A stretch of DNA of 64,000 bases, from assembly GCF_000350165.1 (NCBI RefSeq), contig NZ_CAUI01000023.1:496001-560000 (forward strand), in the 5' to 3' direction. A program made the translations under genes and the position numbers. The DNA is from Halanaerobium saccharolyticum subsp. saccharolyticum DSM 6643. Lineage in GTDB: Bacteria > Bacillota > Halanaerobiia > Halanaerobiales > Halanaerobiaceae. Position 1 is the first letter of the stretch; each line of letters begins with the position of its first letter. The notes under the pieces were generated by a model that saw nothing but the letters and a program-made list of their open reading frames with translations, did not search any database and was not told the origin of the DNA. Below, piece after piece: positions 22,761 to 33,000 of the stretch.

Positions 22761-24770
22761 TTAAATCCCTCCTCGAGTTAATAAAGAAATAATCTCAAAA
22801 TTTGATTTTGAATTTTTTATTTGTTTTAAAAATAAATCATTTTCCATAATCTCATAAAAATAACTAAAGAATTTTTTTGCAATTTGATTATCTATAGCAA
22901 GCAAAAATACAACTTTAACTTTCGTTTCTCCCCACTTTATAGGCTCTTTTAAAACGGCAACTGCAACTTTTCTATTTTTGGTTTCTTTTATCTTAGCATG
23001 TGGGATTGCAAGTTCTTTTCCTACTTCAGTCGCAGTAATTTTTTCTCTTTTTAAGACTTTTTCAATAAATTTTTGATCTGCATAGCCTCTTTCTTTTAAT
23101 TTGCTACCCAAGAATTTTATAACTGCTTCAGGGGTTTTTAAATCAAGATTGGCAAAAACAAGGTCTTGATCAAATAAACTTTTAAGATCTCTTGCAGGAA
23201 AAATTATATTATTGAATTCATCTTTATCAAATTGAGTTATATAATTAATTTTATTTTTAATTCTTTTTAGATCATCTTCATTTAAGATTGCACTTACCTT
23301 AACTACATCTTTTTTTATACCAGACAATGGAATAGTAGAAATAATAAAATCAATATTTTCTGTTTTTTTATTATATAATTCATGAGTAGAAAGTATATCT
23401 ACAATTTCCAACTGTGGTAAGTATTTATTTATCTTACTTGCTAAAAGTTGCGAAGTCCCAACTCCACTGCTGCAAACTATAATAACCTTCCACTTTTGAG
23501 TGATTCTTTCTACTGCTGCTCCCAGATGTAGGGCGAGAAAACCAACTTCATCTTCATTTACTTTTAAACCAAGTTCTTTTTGGAAAATGATACTGCTGCT
23601 CCAAGCAGCTCCAAAAATGCTGGGATAATTTTCTTTAATTTGTTTTAGAATTGGATTTCTAATGCTGAGTCCATATTTCAAACGATTGATAGATGTTCTT
23701 AAATGCAAAATTAAACCTAAAAGCAATTCTTCATCATCTTCAAAATTATAAGCTAAAATTTCAGAAGTCATTTTGATTATTTTTAAAGCAATTTCTACAG
23801 TTTTAGAATCAGAATTTTCTATAACAGTTTTAACATCTTTTCTATCTAAGTGCTGCTGAATTTTAGACCCTAAAATATGAAGAGAGATATACCCTATCTC
23901 AGCTTTTGGAAGTTGATAAGATAATTTAGATTTAATTTTCTCTGCTATTTTACTGGCTAAAGCAAACTCTTTTTTTCCTTCTAGAACACTTAATTGTTCA
24001 TCTTCCATATTTATATCTTTGTTTTTTTCTAATCTTTCTAAAGCTATTGCAATATGAACAACTAATGCTGTTACAGCCTCATCTGTAAATATAAAATCTG
24101 ATTCTATTTCCACTTCTTGAATAATTCTTTCAACTTCTTCAAAATTAACATCTCCAAATAATCCTTCTAGCTGATGATAAATATCTTTTTTGCTATTTGA
24201 TTCATCCTCTAATTCATTTTCCAGCATATTTTTTAATTCTTGATTATTTTTCAATTTAACTAATAAATCAGCCACGGCTTTACGCCAATTTTTTTCAGCT
24301 CCTTTAATATAAATCCCGTAATTTTGTCTTCTTTCTAAACTAAGATTATATTTTTTTATCCATTTTTCAATTTGTTCAAGATCTTTATAAATGGTAGAAC
24401 GACTTACAAATAATTTATCTGCAAGATCCTGCATTGTATATTTTTCATCCTGATAAAGTAAATATTTTAAAATGAATTCTTTTCTTTTTTCAGGTGAAAC
24501 AGAATCTTTATATTTTTCTAATTTCGAAATCTTTGTAAGTAAGGTTTTTCTATTTTCAACTTTAATGTTCAACCAGATTCCTACTCCAGGCTTTTTAACT
24601 AATTCTATAGATCTTTCTTGAAGCCAAATTTCTAATTGCTTTAAATCATTTCTTATTGTTCGAGCAGAAACATCAAATTGTGAGGCTAAATCATTAATTG
24701 TTATTGAATTATTAGTTTTTAATAAGATGGACAATATTTTTCCACATCTTTTATTTGGAAGTGCCAGCAT
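22761..24770 (-). CDS. BglG/LicR-type PTS regulator
   Basis: A 669-residue activator with all modules of the family: HTH (ITINDLASQFDVSARTIRND), Mga-type HTH (LADKLFVSRSTIYKDLEQIE), two PRD domains (about 190-410, histidines in VVHIAIALERLE and ISLHILGSK), an EIIB-Gat-like domain with Cys in VIIVCSSGVGTSQLLAS, and a C-terminal EIIA domain with His in TEVGKELAIPHAKIKE. Phosphorylation of these sites by the PTS tunes transcription of the operon it leads. AGGAG precedes the ATG. Next gene begins two bases after its stop. Confidence 0.92.
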   Translation of the reverse strand: MLALPNKRCGKILSILLKTNNSITINDLASQFDVSARTIRNDLKQLEIWLQERSIELVKKPGVGIWLNIKVENRKTLLTKISKLEKYKDSVSPEKRKEFILKYLLYQDEKYTMQDLADKLFVSRSTIYKDLEQIEKWIKKYNLSLERRQNYGIYIKGAEKNWRKAVADLLVKLKNNQELKNMLENELEDESNSKKDIYHQLEGLFGDVNFEEVERIIQEVEIESDFIFTDEAVTALVVHIAIALERLEKNKDINMEDEQLSVLEGKKEFALASKIAEKIKSKLSYQLPKAEIGYISLHILGSKIQQHLDRKDVKTVIENSDSKTVEIALKIIKMTSEILAYNFEDDEELLLGLILHLRTSINRLKYGLSIRNPILKQIKENYPSIFGAAWSSSIIFQKELGLKVNEDEVGFLALHLGAAVERITQKWKVIIVCSSGVGTSQLLASKINKYLPQLEIVDILSTHELYNKKTENIDFIISTIPLSGIKKDVVKVSAILNEDDLKRIKNKINYITQFDKDEFNNIIFPARDLKSLFDQDLVFANLDLKTPEAVIKFLGSKLKERGYADQKFIEKVLKREKITATEVGKELAIPHAKIKETKNRKVAVAVLKEPIKWGETKVKVVFLLAIDNQIAKKFFSYFYEIMENDLFLKQIKNSKSNFEIISLLTRGGI

Positions 24771-24934
24771 GCTAAATTCTCCTTTTTAAAAAATAACTTA
24801 ATTAAGTAATGAGGAAAAAATAATTTTTATCATCTGTTAAAAGTATAACATTGTTATGATTACTATTCTATAGCAGAAAGTTTATAATTACTTCCACTTC
24901 AATGTGGAAATAATAAACTATTAAACTCAAAAAA

Positions 24935-24956
24935 GGCAGTTCAATTAAGAACTGCC
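24935..24956 (-). terminator. Terminator after the HAD gene
   Basis: Minus strand: GGCAGTTC-ttaatt-GAACTGCC followed by TTTTTT. Separates the HAD gene from the PTS operon. Confidence 0.85.
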
Positions 24957-25006
24957 TCAGATAAATCATCTTTTTTTATTTTAAATAAGAACTTACTTTG
25001 TGAAAA

Positions 25007-25672
25007 TCAAGCTAAAGCCTTATTCAGATTTTCTTGATTATATTCTTCAATAATTAAATCCGCCTTAGATAAATCCTGACTCTCAGCCTGAGCTCTATTA
25101 AAACCAATAACCTTTGCCCCGGCCTGATGGGCTCCATTAACACCATTTTCCGAATCCTCAATAATTAGACAGTTTTCAGGCTTAACTCCAAGTTTCGCTG
25201 CCGCTTTTAGAAAAATATCAGGCGCAGGTTTTCCATTTTCTATAGAATTCCCATCTACATAACCTTCCATATATTGCTCAAGACCAAAACGCTGATAAAC
25301 ATGTTCAATTATCGGCGCATAAGAAGAAGAAGCAATAATCATCTTATAACCGTGATCTTTTAAAAACTCAAACCAATCTTTAACTCCCGGCATAAGTTCT
25401 AGCTCTTCAGCTTCTGCCAGCCCCTGATAGGAACTGTGAATATGATCTTCCATAAAATCCTCAATCTTATAATGAGCAAACTCTTCTTTAACTGGATGAC
25501 GTTCTAAAATATCAGTCCAGATATCTCTCATATTTGCTCCCATATGACGATCATAATCTTCCTGACTTAAATCAAATCCATATTTTTCATAAATTTCAGC
25601 ATTTACTTGATCATAAATTGGTTCTGAATCAACAATAGTTCCATCCATATCAAAAATTACAGCTTTAATCAT
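25007..25672 (-). CDS. HAD-superfamily sugar-phosphatase / beta-phosphoglucomutase-like
   Basis: A 221-residue HAD enzyme with a cap domain. Motif I DMDGTIVDSE (Asp nucleophile about 8 and Asp 10), motif II Ser in IIASSSYAP (about 112), motif III Lys in NGKPAPDIFLKAA (about 146), motif IV EDSENGVNGAHQAG (about 170). The pattern fits the beta-phosphoglucomutase/2-deoxyglucose-6-phosphatase subgroup; specificity is not readable. The ATG at 25672 gives the standard MIKAVIFDMDGT start with GGGTG nine bases upstream; two alternative starts lie just before. It stands between its own terminator and an inverted repeat. Confidence 0.88.
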   Translation of the reverse strand: MIKAVIFDMDGTIVDSEPIYDQVNAEIYEKYGFDLSQEDYDRHMGANMRDIWTDILERHPVKEEFAHYKIEDFMEDHIHSSYQGLAEAEELELMPGVKDWFEFLKDHGYKMIIASSSYAPIIEHVYQRFGLEQYMEGYVDGNSIENGKPAPDIFLKAAAKLGVKPENCLIIEDSENGVNGAHQAGAKVIGFNRAQAESQDLSKADLIIEEYNQENLNKALA

Positions 25673-25717
25673 TAACATTATCACCCGTTATTTAAAAATT
25701 ATATAAAGTTATATGAG

Positions 25718-25758
25718 CTTCCGTTTACAGAAGCAATATTTGATTCTGTAAACAGAAG
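25718..25758. repeat. 15-base inverted repeat between NhaC and HAD genes
   Basis: CTTCCGTTTACAGAA and TTCTGTAAACAGAAG are complements with one mismatch, separated by 11 bases. No T-run follows on either strand, so it may be an operator or a U-less terminator after nhaC. Confidence 0.55.
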
Positions 25759-25783
25759 TTAGAAAGTTAAAAGTTAAAGTCAA

Positions 25784-27214
25784 TTACATTATAAAACCTG
25801 CTGCTAAATAAAGTACCAGGGCTAAAGCTCCATTGGCCAGTGCATAAGGCAGCTGTGTATTTACATGATCAATATGATCTGAAGCAGAAGCCATCGAAGA
25901 AATAATAGTAGTATCAGAAATTGGTGAGCAGTGATCTCCCATAATTCCACCGGAGACTACAGCCCCAATTGTTGGATATAGAGGTGCTCCCATAGCAACA
26001 GCCATCTGAATTCCAATCGGCATCATAATACCAAAAGTTCCCCAACTGGTTCCAGTAGCAAAGGCCATTAAAGAAGCCATAATAAAGACTATAGCCGGTC
26101 CAAAAGCTCCACTGACTCTTCCTTCAACTAAAGAAGCCATATACTCTCCTGTTTCTAAATAGCCAATTACATTTCCGATTGCAAAGGCTGTAATCAAAAG
26201 AATAGCAACCGGCACTATAGCTCCAATACCCTGATAAACATAATCAATATATTCTTTTAAATTCATAATTCCTGTTAAAACATATAGGAAACCAGCAAAG
26301 GTTACTGCTGTAATAACAGCCCAAAAAACCGAAGTCGAACCTGAACCCTGCAGAATATTGCCCTCACCTGTGATATAAAGACTGAGCGGCATCATCGAAA
26401 TTAAAACAACAAGCGGTAAGATCATATTCCACATATTTGGAGTAACTCCCTCTTTCGGAGGTGTTGCAGTAGCTTCCTCAGAAACCATTGGAGTCGCACC
26501 TTTTCGTAAAAGCAAGCCTTCTTCAGTAGCTCTTTTTTCTGCCTTAGCCATTGGACCCCAGTCATTACCAGTCATTATATAATAACCAACTGCTATAATA
26601 GCGATAATTGAATAAAACTGAAATGGTAATGATTTAGCCAACAGCTCAGCTGCAGTTCCTTCAACAACTCCATTGGCAATCTGGACACCAATAACTCCCA
26701 TCAGCATTGCTCCCCAACCATTGAGTGGTATTAAACCACAAACCGGGGCTGAAGTTGAATCACAGACATAGGCTAATTTTTCTCTAGAAACTTTATACTT
26801 ATCTGTCAATGGTCTAGCTACTGTACCGGCAACTAAAGATGTGATTGATGATTCGATAAAGATAACCAAACCAGTTATGTACGCTAAAAGTAAAGCACCT
26901 TTTTTGTCTTTAACCACATCTCTTTTTTTAGTCAGGTATTCAATAAAGCCCTGAACTCCACCAGAGGCAGATATCACAGTTATTAAACCCCCAACCATAA
27001 ATGAAAATATAATAGTCTTAGTAATCCAGCCTTCAGAAAATATTGCCACAATTTCTTCTAAAGTCATATTTACTGCAGCAAAAAAAGACCAGTCAGTAAT
27101 AATTAATGTTCCTGAAAAAATACCTAAAATTAGTGAAATAAAAACCTGTTTAGTAGTTAAAGCAAGTAAAATTGCGATTAACGGTGGTAAAATACTTAAA
27201 ATTCCATATTCCAT
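25784..27214 (-). CDS. NhaC-family Na+/H+ antiporter
   Basis: A 476-residue membrane protein with about 11-12 helices. Signatures: ALTTKQVFISLILGIFSGTL, GALLLAYITGLVIFIESSIT, SAPVCGLIPLNGWGAM and the end motif ATGTSWGTFGIMMPIGIQMA with GDHCSPISDTTIISSMAS. This matches the NhaC superfamily; some members exchange organic acids (malate/lactate) or arginine/ornithine instead. The start at 27214 lies behind GGGAGGAG; a longer frame to 27247 has no support. Monocistronic by spacing. Confidence 0.88.
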   Translation of the reverse strand: MEYGILSILPPLIAILLALTTKQVFISLILGIFSGTLIITDWSFFAAVNMTLEEIVAIFSEGWITKTIIFSFMVGGLITVISASGGVQGFIEYLTKKRDVVKDKKGALLLAYITGLVIFIESSITSLVAGTVARPLTDKYKVSREKLAYVCDSTSAPVCGLIPLNGWGAMLMGVIGVQIANGVVEGTAAELLAKSLPFQFYSIIAIIAVGYYIMTGNDWGPMAKAEKRATEEGLLLRKGATPMVSEEATATPPKEGVTPNMWNMILPLVVLISMMPLSLYITGEGNILQGSGSTSVFWAVITAVTFAGFLYVLTGIMNLKEYIDYVYQGIGAIVPVAILLITAFAIGNVIGYLETGEYMASLVEGRVSGAFGPAIVFIMASLMAFATGTSWGTFGIMMPIGIQMAVAMGAPLYPTIGAVVSGGIMGDHCSPISDTTIISSMASASDHIDHVNTQLPYALANGALALVLYLAAGFIM

Positions 27215-27374
27215 TCTTTTGCTCCTCCCTAATTCACAGGGCCTCAAGCCAACTGTGTTTTGTCGAAAAATCTGTAAATTTATAATACTTGTCTTTTATT
27301 ATAGCATATATTTTCTGAAAATAATAATTAATTTAAGTAATTTACTACAGTTATTTATCAACAGCTAAATCTTT

Positions 27375-28763
27375 TTAAATCAAACCTGTAAGCTGCCACC
27401 AGAAATATTCGAAAATAACTGTAATCAATGATACAGCTGTCATTGGAATTCCAAGTTTAATTACACTTTTTTCACTATAATTACCATTTTCCTTACCCAT
27501 CCCAACTAAAATATTTAAATGATGAAAGGGTAAAATATAATGAGTTCCAATGGCAGTATAAACAAAAAGTGCAGGAACTAAAGGATTTAGCCCAAATTTC
27601 TCGGCAAAAATTATAAAAGCAGGGATTGCAATTCCCATCACTGACATTACACTGCCTAAAAACATATGCAAAAACATTGAAATTAAAGCTGTCATTAAAG
27701 CAAAATACAACATGTTAGTTGGCGCCTCTGCCGGCAGTACAACTGCAGCTAACCAGTTATTCATTCCAGTTAAAGAACCTACATTGCTAATTGCTACTGC
27801 GGCATTCAAAAAAATTAAAACTTTAACAGGTACCTGATTCCAATCTTCTTTCTTTAAGATATCTCCTCCAATCGGAAAGCTCATCATCACCGCAATAGTA
27901 AGAGTCACCCAACCCAGTTCAATTCCATGGATAGAATCTGTCATCCATAACAAGACCGCTATAATCAGCCAAAAAATTGTTCTCTTTTCTTCAGCAGAAA
28001 TTTTTCCTAAATCAAGCATCTTATTTTCTATTTTCTGCTTATCAATTTTCACCTCTGCTTCTGCTTTAAACAAAGTTAATATTAAAAATAAAGTTAAAAT
28101 CGAAGCTAATACTGCCGGCGCCCCCATATATAAGAGCCAGCCACCCCAGCTTAAGTTAACACCTGCAAACTCCAAAGTCATAATATTAAGTGAGCTCTGT
28201 CCGGTTAAAAAGATCATTGAGACTGGAATGGCAGCAGCAAAAACTGTTAAACCAATTTTTGAAGCATCTCTGCTGTTAATCCCAGCATTTTTAATAACTA
28301 CTGACATTACTGACATAATTATAAAACAGCGGGGCCAGGGATGAGGTATAATCAAACTCAAAACAAAAGTTAAAACAAAAATAGCATAGATTATAGATCG
28401 ATAAGAATCCACAAAACGAATAATGAACTTATAGGCGATTCTTTCACCCAGGCCAGATCGTTCAACAGCAGCTGCAATTAGATAGGCACCAATCACAAGA
28501 TAAATTGTCGGCGACACCCAGAGTGATAAAACTTCCGCTGCTGGGGCAATGTCTAAAATTATAATCAACATTAAAAACAAAGAAGCAATATAGGCAGAGT
28601 CAGCAACCTTTGCTGACCAAAAAATTACAGTCATCAAAGTCAAGGAAAACATTTTCCGCCCGGCTAAAGAAAGAGAAGGGATCTCTAAATTCCAGATAAC
28701 TAAAGCCACTATTATTCCTATAAATAAAAATATCTTTCTTTTATCTCTAATTATAACCACCAC
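27375..28763 (-). CDS. SLC13/DASS-type anion symporter
   Basis: A 462-residue protein with about 12 helices. It shows SPTIYLVIGAYLIAAAVERS near residue 85, FLTGQSSLNIMTLEFAG, the paired helix-hairpin regions of the DASS fold, and AIGTHYILPFHHLNILVGMG near the end. Family members import dicarboxylates, citrate or sulfate with Na+. Which anion is not readable; the HYILPFHH motif replaces the more usual SNT carboxylate motif, so the substrate may be unusual. The start (GTG at 28763) is uncertain because GTG, GTG and ATT codons cluster behind AGGTGG. Confidence 0.8.
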   Translation of the reverse strand: MVVIIRDKRKIFLFIGIIVALVIWNLEIPSLSLAGRKMFSLTLMTVIFWSAKVADSAYIASLFLMLIIILDIAPAAEVLSLWVSPTIYLVIGAYLIAAAVERSGLGERIAYKFIIRFVDSYRSIIYAIFVLTFVLSLIIPHPWPRCFIIMSVMSVVIKNAGINSRDASKIGLTVFAAAIPVSMIFLTGQSSLNIMTLEFAGVNLSWGGWLLYMGAPAVLASILTLFLILTLFKAEAEVKIDKQKIENKMLDLGKISAEEKRTIFWLIIAVLLWMTDSIHGIELGWVTLTIAVMMSFPIGGDILKKEDWNQVPVKVLIFLNAAVAISNVGSLTGMNNWLAAVVLPAEAPTNMLYFALMTALISMFLHMFLGSVMSVMGIAIPAFIIFAEKFGLNPLVPALFVYTAIGTHYILPFHHLNILVGMGKENGNYSEKSVIKLGIPMTAVSLITVIFEYFWWQLTGLI

Positions 28764-28968
28764 CTAAGATTATAGTTTATTATTTTAATTCTACAAGAAA
28801 TATTGGCATAAAGCAAATTCTCTAAATATGATTTTAATCTTAACAGTCCTGGCTCTTTAAAAATAATAAAAAATTGTAAAACGCTTTGCTCAATTTATAA
28901 GATAATTCTGATATAATAAAATTTAGAAATAAAAATTTAAACACAAATTAAAATAGGAGGTTTTTTTG

Positions 28969-29961
28969 ATGCCTTATTTAGCTGATGAAGACCGTTATCA
29001 AAAAATGGATTATAATTACACTGGTAAGAGTGGGCTTAAATTACCCGCAGTTTCTCTGGGTTTATGGCATAACTTTGGCGGGGTTGACACTTTAGAAAAC
29101 GCCCGCAAAATGCTGCGCAAGGCTTTTGATTTAGGAATTAATCATTTTGATCTTGCCAATAATTATGGTCCTCCTGCTGGTTCTGCAGAAGAAACAATGG
29201 GAATTTTAATGGAAAAAGATTTTAAACCCTATCGTGATCAATTAGTGATCTCTTCTAAGGCAGGCTATTATATGTGGCCTGGACCATATGGAAACTGGGG
29301 TTCCCGCAAATACTTAATTTCAAGTCTCGATCAAAGCTTAAAAAGAATGGGCCTTGATTATGTAGATATCTTCTATCATCACCGCCCAGACCCTGATACA
29401 CCTTTAGCAGAAACAATTGGCGCTTTAAAACAAATTCAGGATCAGGGTAAAGCTCTTTATGTAGGTATTTCAAATTATAATGCAAAACAGACTAAAAAAG
29501 CTGTAGAAGTTGCTGAAAAAATGGGAGTAGACTTACTCTTAAATCAGTATAATTATTCTATTTTTGATCGCTGGTCTGAAAAAGAAAATCTTTTAGGAAC
29601 ACTTAAAGAAGCTGGAATGGGCTCAATTATCTATTCTCCGCTCGCTCAGGGATTATTAACTGATAAATATTTAGATGGAATTCCTGCAGATTCTCGGGCT
29701 GCCAAAGAAAGCGGTTTTCTAAAAGAAGACAGCATTACAGAAGAAAAATTAGAAGCAGTAAGAAAGTTAAACGAAATTGCTGCTGATAGAGGTCAAAGCT
29801 TATCGCAAATGGCTTTAGCCTGGGTCTTAGATCAGGGAGCTACTTCAGTTCTAGTTGGCGCCAGTAAAGTTGAACAAATAATTGAAAATGCTGCTGCAAT
29901 CAATAACACAAGCTTTACTAATGAAGAACTAGCTGCTATTGAAGCAATAGCTGCTGAATAA
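28969..29961 (+). CDS. Aldo-keto reductase, YghZ-like
   Basis: A 330-residue NADPH-dependent reductase. The catalytic tetrad is visible: Asp and Tyr in NHFDLANNYGPPAG, Lys in VISSKAGYYMWPGPYGNWGS, His in FYHHRPDPDTPL. The long GNWGSRKYLISSLDQSLKRM stretch is typical of YghZ (AKR14), which reduces L-glyceraldehyde 3-phosphate and methylglyoxal. AGGAGG lies eight bases before the ATG at 28969. Monocistronic between a promoter with TATAAT near 28912 and a bidirectional terminator. Confidence 0.9.
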   Translation: MPYLADEDRYQKMDYNYTGKSGLKLPAVSLGLWHNFGGVDTLENARKMLRKAFDLGINHFDLANNYGPPAGSAEETMGILMEKDFKPYRDQLVISSKAGYYMWPGPYGNWGSRKYLISSLDQSLKRMGLDYVDIFYHHRPDPDTPLAETIGALKQIQDQGKALYVGISNYNAKQTKKAVEVAEKMGVDLLLNQYNYSIFDRWSEKENLLGTLKEAGMGSIIYSPLAQGLLTDKYLDGIPADSRAAKESGFLKEDSITEEKLEAVRKLNEIAADRGQSLSQMALAWVLDQGATSVLVGASKVEQIIENAAAINNTSFTNEELAAIEAIAAE

Positions 29962-30024
29962 TTTGGCAAATGTTTGTTGGGTAGCTGTTAAGCAGCAAAT
30001 TATAAAAAATAATTTAAAAAATGC

Positions 30025-30065
30025 AAAAAGGCTAAAGCCCAAATCAGTGGCTTTAGCCTTTTTTT
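30025..30065. terminator. Bidirectional terminator between AKR and the phosphorylase-like gene
   Basis: AAAAAGGCTAAAGCC and GGCTTTAGCCTTTTTTT form a 13-bp stem with A- and T-runs on the two sides. Confidence 0.88.
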
Positions 30066-30078
30066 ATACTTAATTATC

Positions 30079-33000
30079 TTAATCTAAGAAAATATTAATT
30101 TCCTTAAACTCACCTGCTCTTATTTTTTGAGCCAACTTGCCTTTAACTGCACTGCCTTTTACCTGATATTTTTCTCCAGACTGAGCAATCAGTTTAAATT
30201 CAGTGATGCTTACTCCATTTTGACCAAAGGTATTTGCTCTTTTTGGATTACGATAAATCACTAGAGTGCTGCCTAAAAATCTGTAAGCAAATGAATCAGC
30301 AGGTATTTCTACTTCAACTGATTTTTTTTGACTGAGCTGAAGTTTCTCCAATCTTTTTTCTGATGTAAAGAGTTCTGCTATTAAATTAGGCTCTGGAGCA
30401 TAAACAAGTTCACCCGACTGAAATTTAAATGGTTCTTTACCAAAAGCCATCAGCGACCACATATTTATATATTCTGCCGTAGAGCCACTGAGTCTTGCAA
30501 TATAGCCGCGTCCATGATTTTTGCTGTCTCCATTTAAGCTGCTTAAAATAAAAGAAGAGTTTTCTAAAATACTGCGTCCATAAATTTTCGGATCCTGAAA
30601 TGGAACTAAAGCATCATTTATTGCCTGATAATACTCTTCGTAGAGCCCATTTTTAAGCAGCTCAAGTAAATACTTATACTCCATATGCAGCCAGATCGAT
30701 CCATTTTCAAGCCAGCCAGGACTAAAAGCTCTTGCCCTACCGATTTCATAGCTTTCTTTGCTTAAATCTCCATTTACTCTGTACATACCTAACTTTGAAT
30801 CGTATAGTTCACTTTTTTTAACACTCTCGGCTAGACTTTGAGCTTGATTCTGATCTTTTAAAATTTTCATCCCTCTAACCTGTGCTTCCAGAAACGGCGG
30901 CAGTTTATGTTGTTTGAACTTCTTAACAGTAACCTTTCCCAGTCCATTTTCTGACGTAGAAGCAAGTTTTTCGTATTCTTCTGCCTGATAGCTGTAGTAC
31001 ATTGTATAAAGTCCACCCTGCTCTTTTGCAAGTTCAACTGCCCGTTCAAGTTTTGCTTCAATCTTATTTAAAAATTTATTTATTTTTCGCAGAGAAACTG
31101 TCTTTTTTACTCCTTTTAGGTTAGCAAAAACCTGCTCCCTATATTCTTCTTTAATCTGACCAGCCTGCTGCCAGTAAAGAAAATCCTGATCTGTTTTTAT
31201 TTCAGTTAAAATATGATCCAGATTGTCTAAGAAATCAGAAAGTTCGACTGCCAGCTTAATCTCTGTTTTTGAACTAGTTTCTGCAATAGCTGCCGACATA
31301 AATCTGGTCAGTCTTAAAAGTTCCATACTCTCAGCAATAGAGGATCCGAATAATCCCGGCAGTCCATTTAAAGCATCATACCAACCCGGCTTATTTGCCT
31401 CCATCTCAATCCCCATTCCGTAAGGATCAAGGCTGGCCGCTTTATTAAGAACTAAAGTCAGCAGCTTATTGAAAAGACTGGTGGTATATATTTCGCCAGC
31501 TGCAGTTCTTAGATAATATGGAAATTTATTTCGGGCAGCAATTTCTTTTTTCTTGGCTTGATCTGAAATAACTGCATTGTACTGTCTGGGTCCATTTTCT
31601 GTTAAGAGATACTTCTGACTGCGGGGCTGAACTTTAACATGGGAATCATAAAAAGTATAATCAGTTTTTTCAAAAAGCAGTTCTTCTTTCTTTTCTGGAT
31701 AAAGAGCCAGATAGTTTTCGATCAAATCTAGATTGTAGGTCCAGTGGTCAATCCAGTAGCCCTCGCCAAATTTAGCTTCGGTCCAGCTTACTGCTTCTTC
31801 AACAATTAGATCAATAAAATCTGTAAACGAAGTTTTTAGTTCAAGCTTATGATTATCTATAAAGACAGCTATTTCACCTGGAGTAAATTCTTGACCTAAG
31901 CGCTGATAAAATTTAGCTTTTGCCTCTCCCTCAACTTGCTTCATCACCTTTTTCAAAGAAAGATCATTATCTAAATAGAATTTACTGCCTTCAATAACTA
32001 AGGGGTTGTAGCCATCTACTTGAATTAAATCAGCAAACATTTTAAGATTATCCCTTTCAATCTCGGGGTTAAAGTACAGATCACAGCGTCTATTTTGGTT
32101 GACATCTCTAAAGTTACCATTACCTTGAGAGTAATAGGTTGGTTCTAATAGAAAGTTATTATAATCTCTTTCTAAATCTCCATGTTTGCGGGAAAAAATG
32201 TGATATGTCTTTTTATTTTCCTGCCCCAGTGATAGCGGGAAACCTCCCCGAAGCAGATTATCCATAAAAGTTTGACGGCTGTATGCATCAAGCTCTTTTT
32301 GACCGCTAACTGTAAAAATATGATCTGCATAATAGTTATGGATATTTTCTGATTCAGCTCTTTTTTGCCGCAGATAATTCGGCTCCAAAACGCGGTCTTT
32401 AATTTCACTTAACCGCTCTTGATCTGAAAGATTACCGAAAACTGAAGCTATTTCTAATTTCTGATCTGGATTTAAAGTCTTTTTTGCTGCTGCCATAGCA
32501 GCTGGAAAGCGATTTTCTAAAATCTGCTCTCCCTGAAAATCAGCCAATTCTTTTCTGGCAAAACCCGGGGCTGTTTCTAAGCTTGTTTTTTCAGCAAAAA
32601 TCACATCTGGATCTACTAAAGGAGTTAAAAGCTTATTTTCAGTTCCTTTTTCAAATGAAAGATAAAAATTACCAGCTGTCATTTCTTTAACTTCTGCTTC
32701 ATCTTCTGCTGAGGCACGGAGGCGATAAAATGGTGTTTTAGATTCAAAGGAATCAACCATAGCCCAGGCCGAAATAGTTTGACTTACTTCTTTTAACGCT
32801 TCATTTTCAATACCGAAAGGAACTAAAATCGGCATTCCATCTAAAACTTCAAGCTCTCTAGCTTCAGCGGCTGTATTTTCTACCGCTACTTCTCTTACTA
32901 AAGCACCATAATCTTCATTGGGAAGAATATAATAATTAACTATTGTTTTTAAACCAATTTCAAGATTTTCTTCTTCAATTTTTAAAGAATCAGGGGCAAT

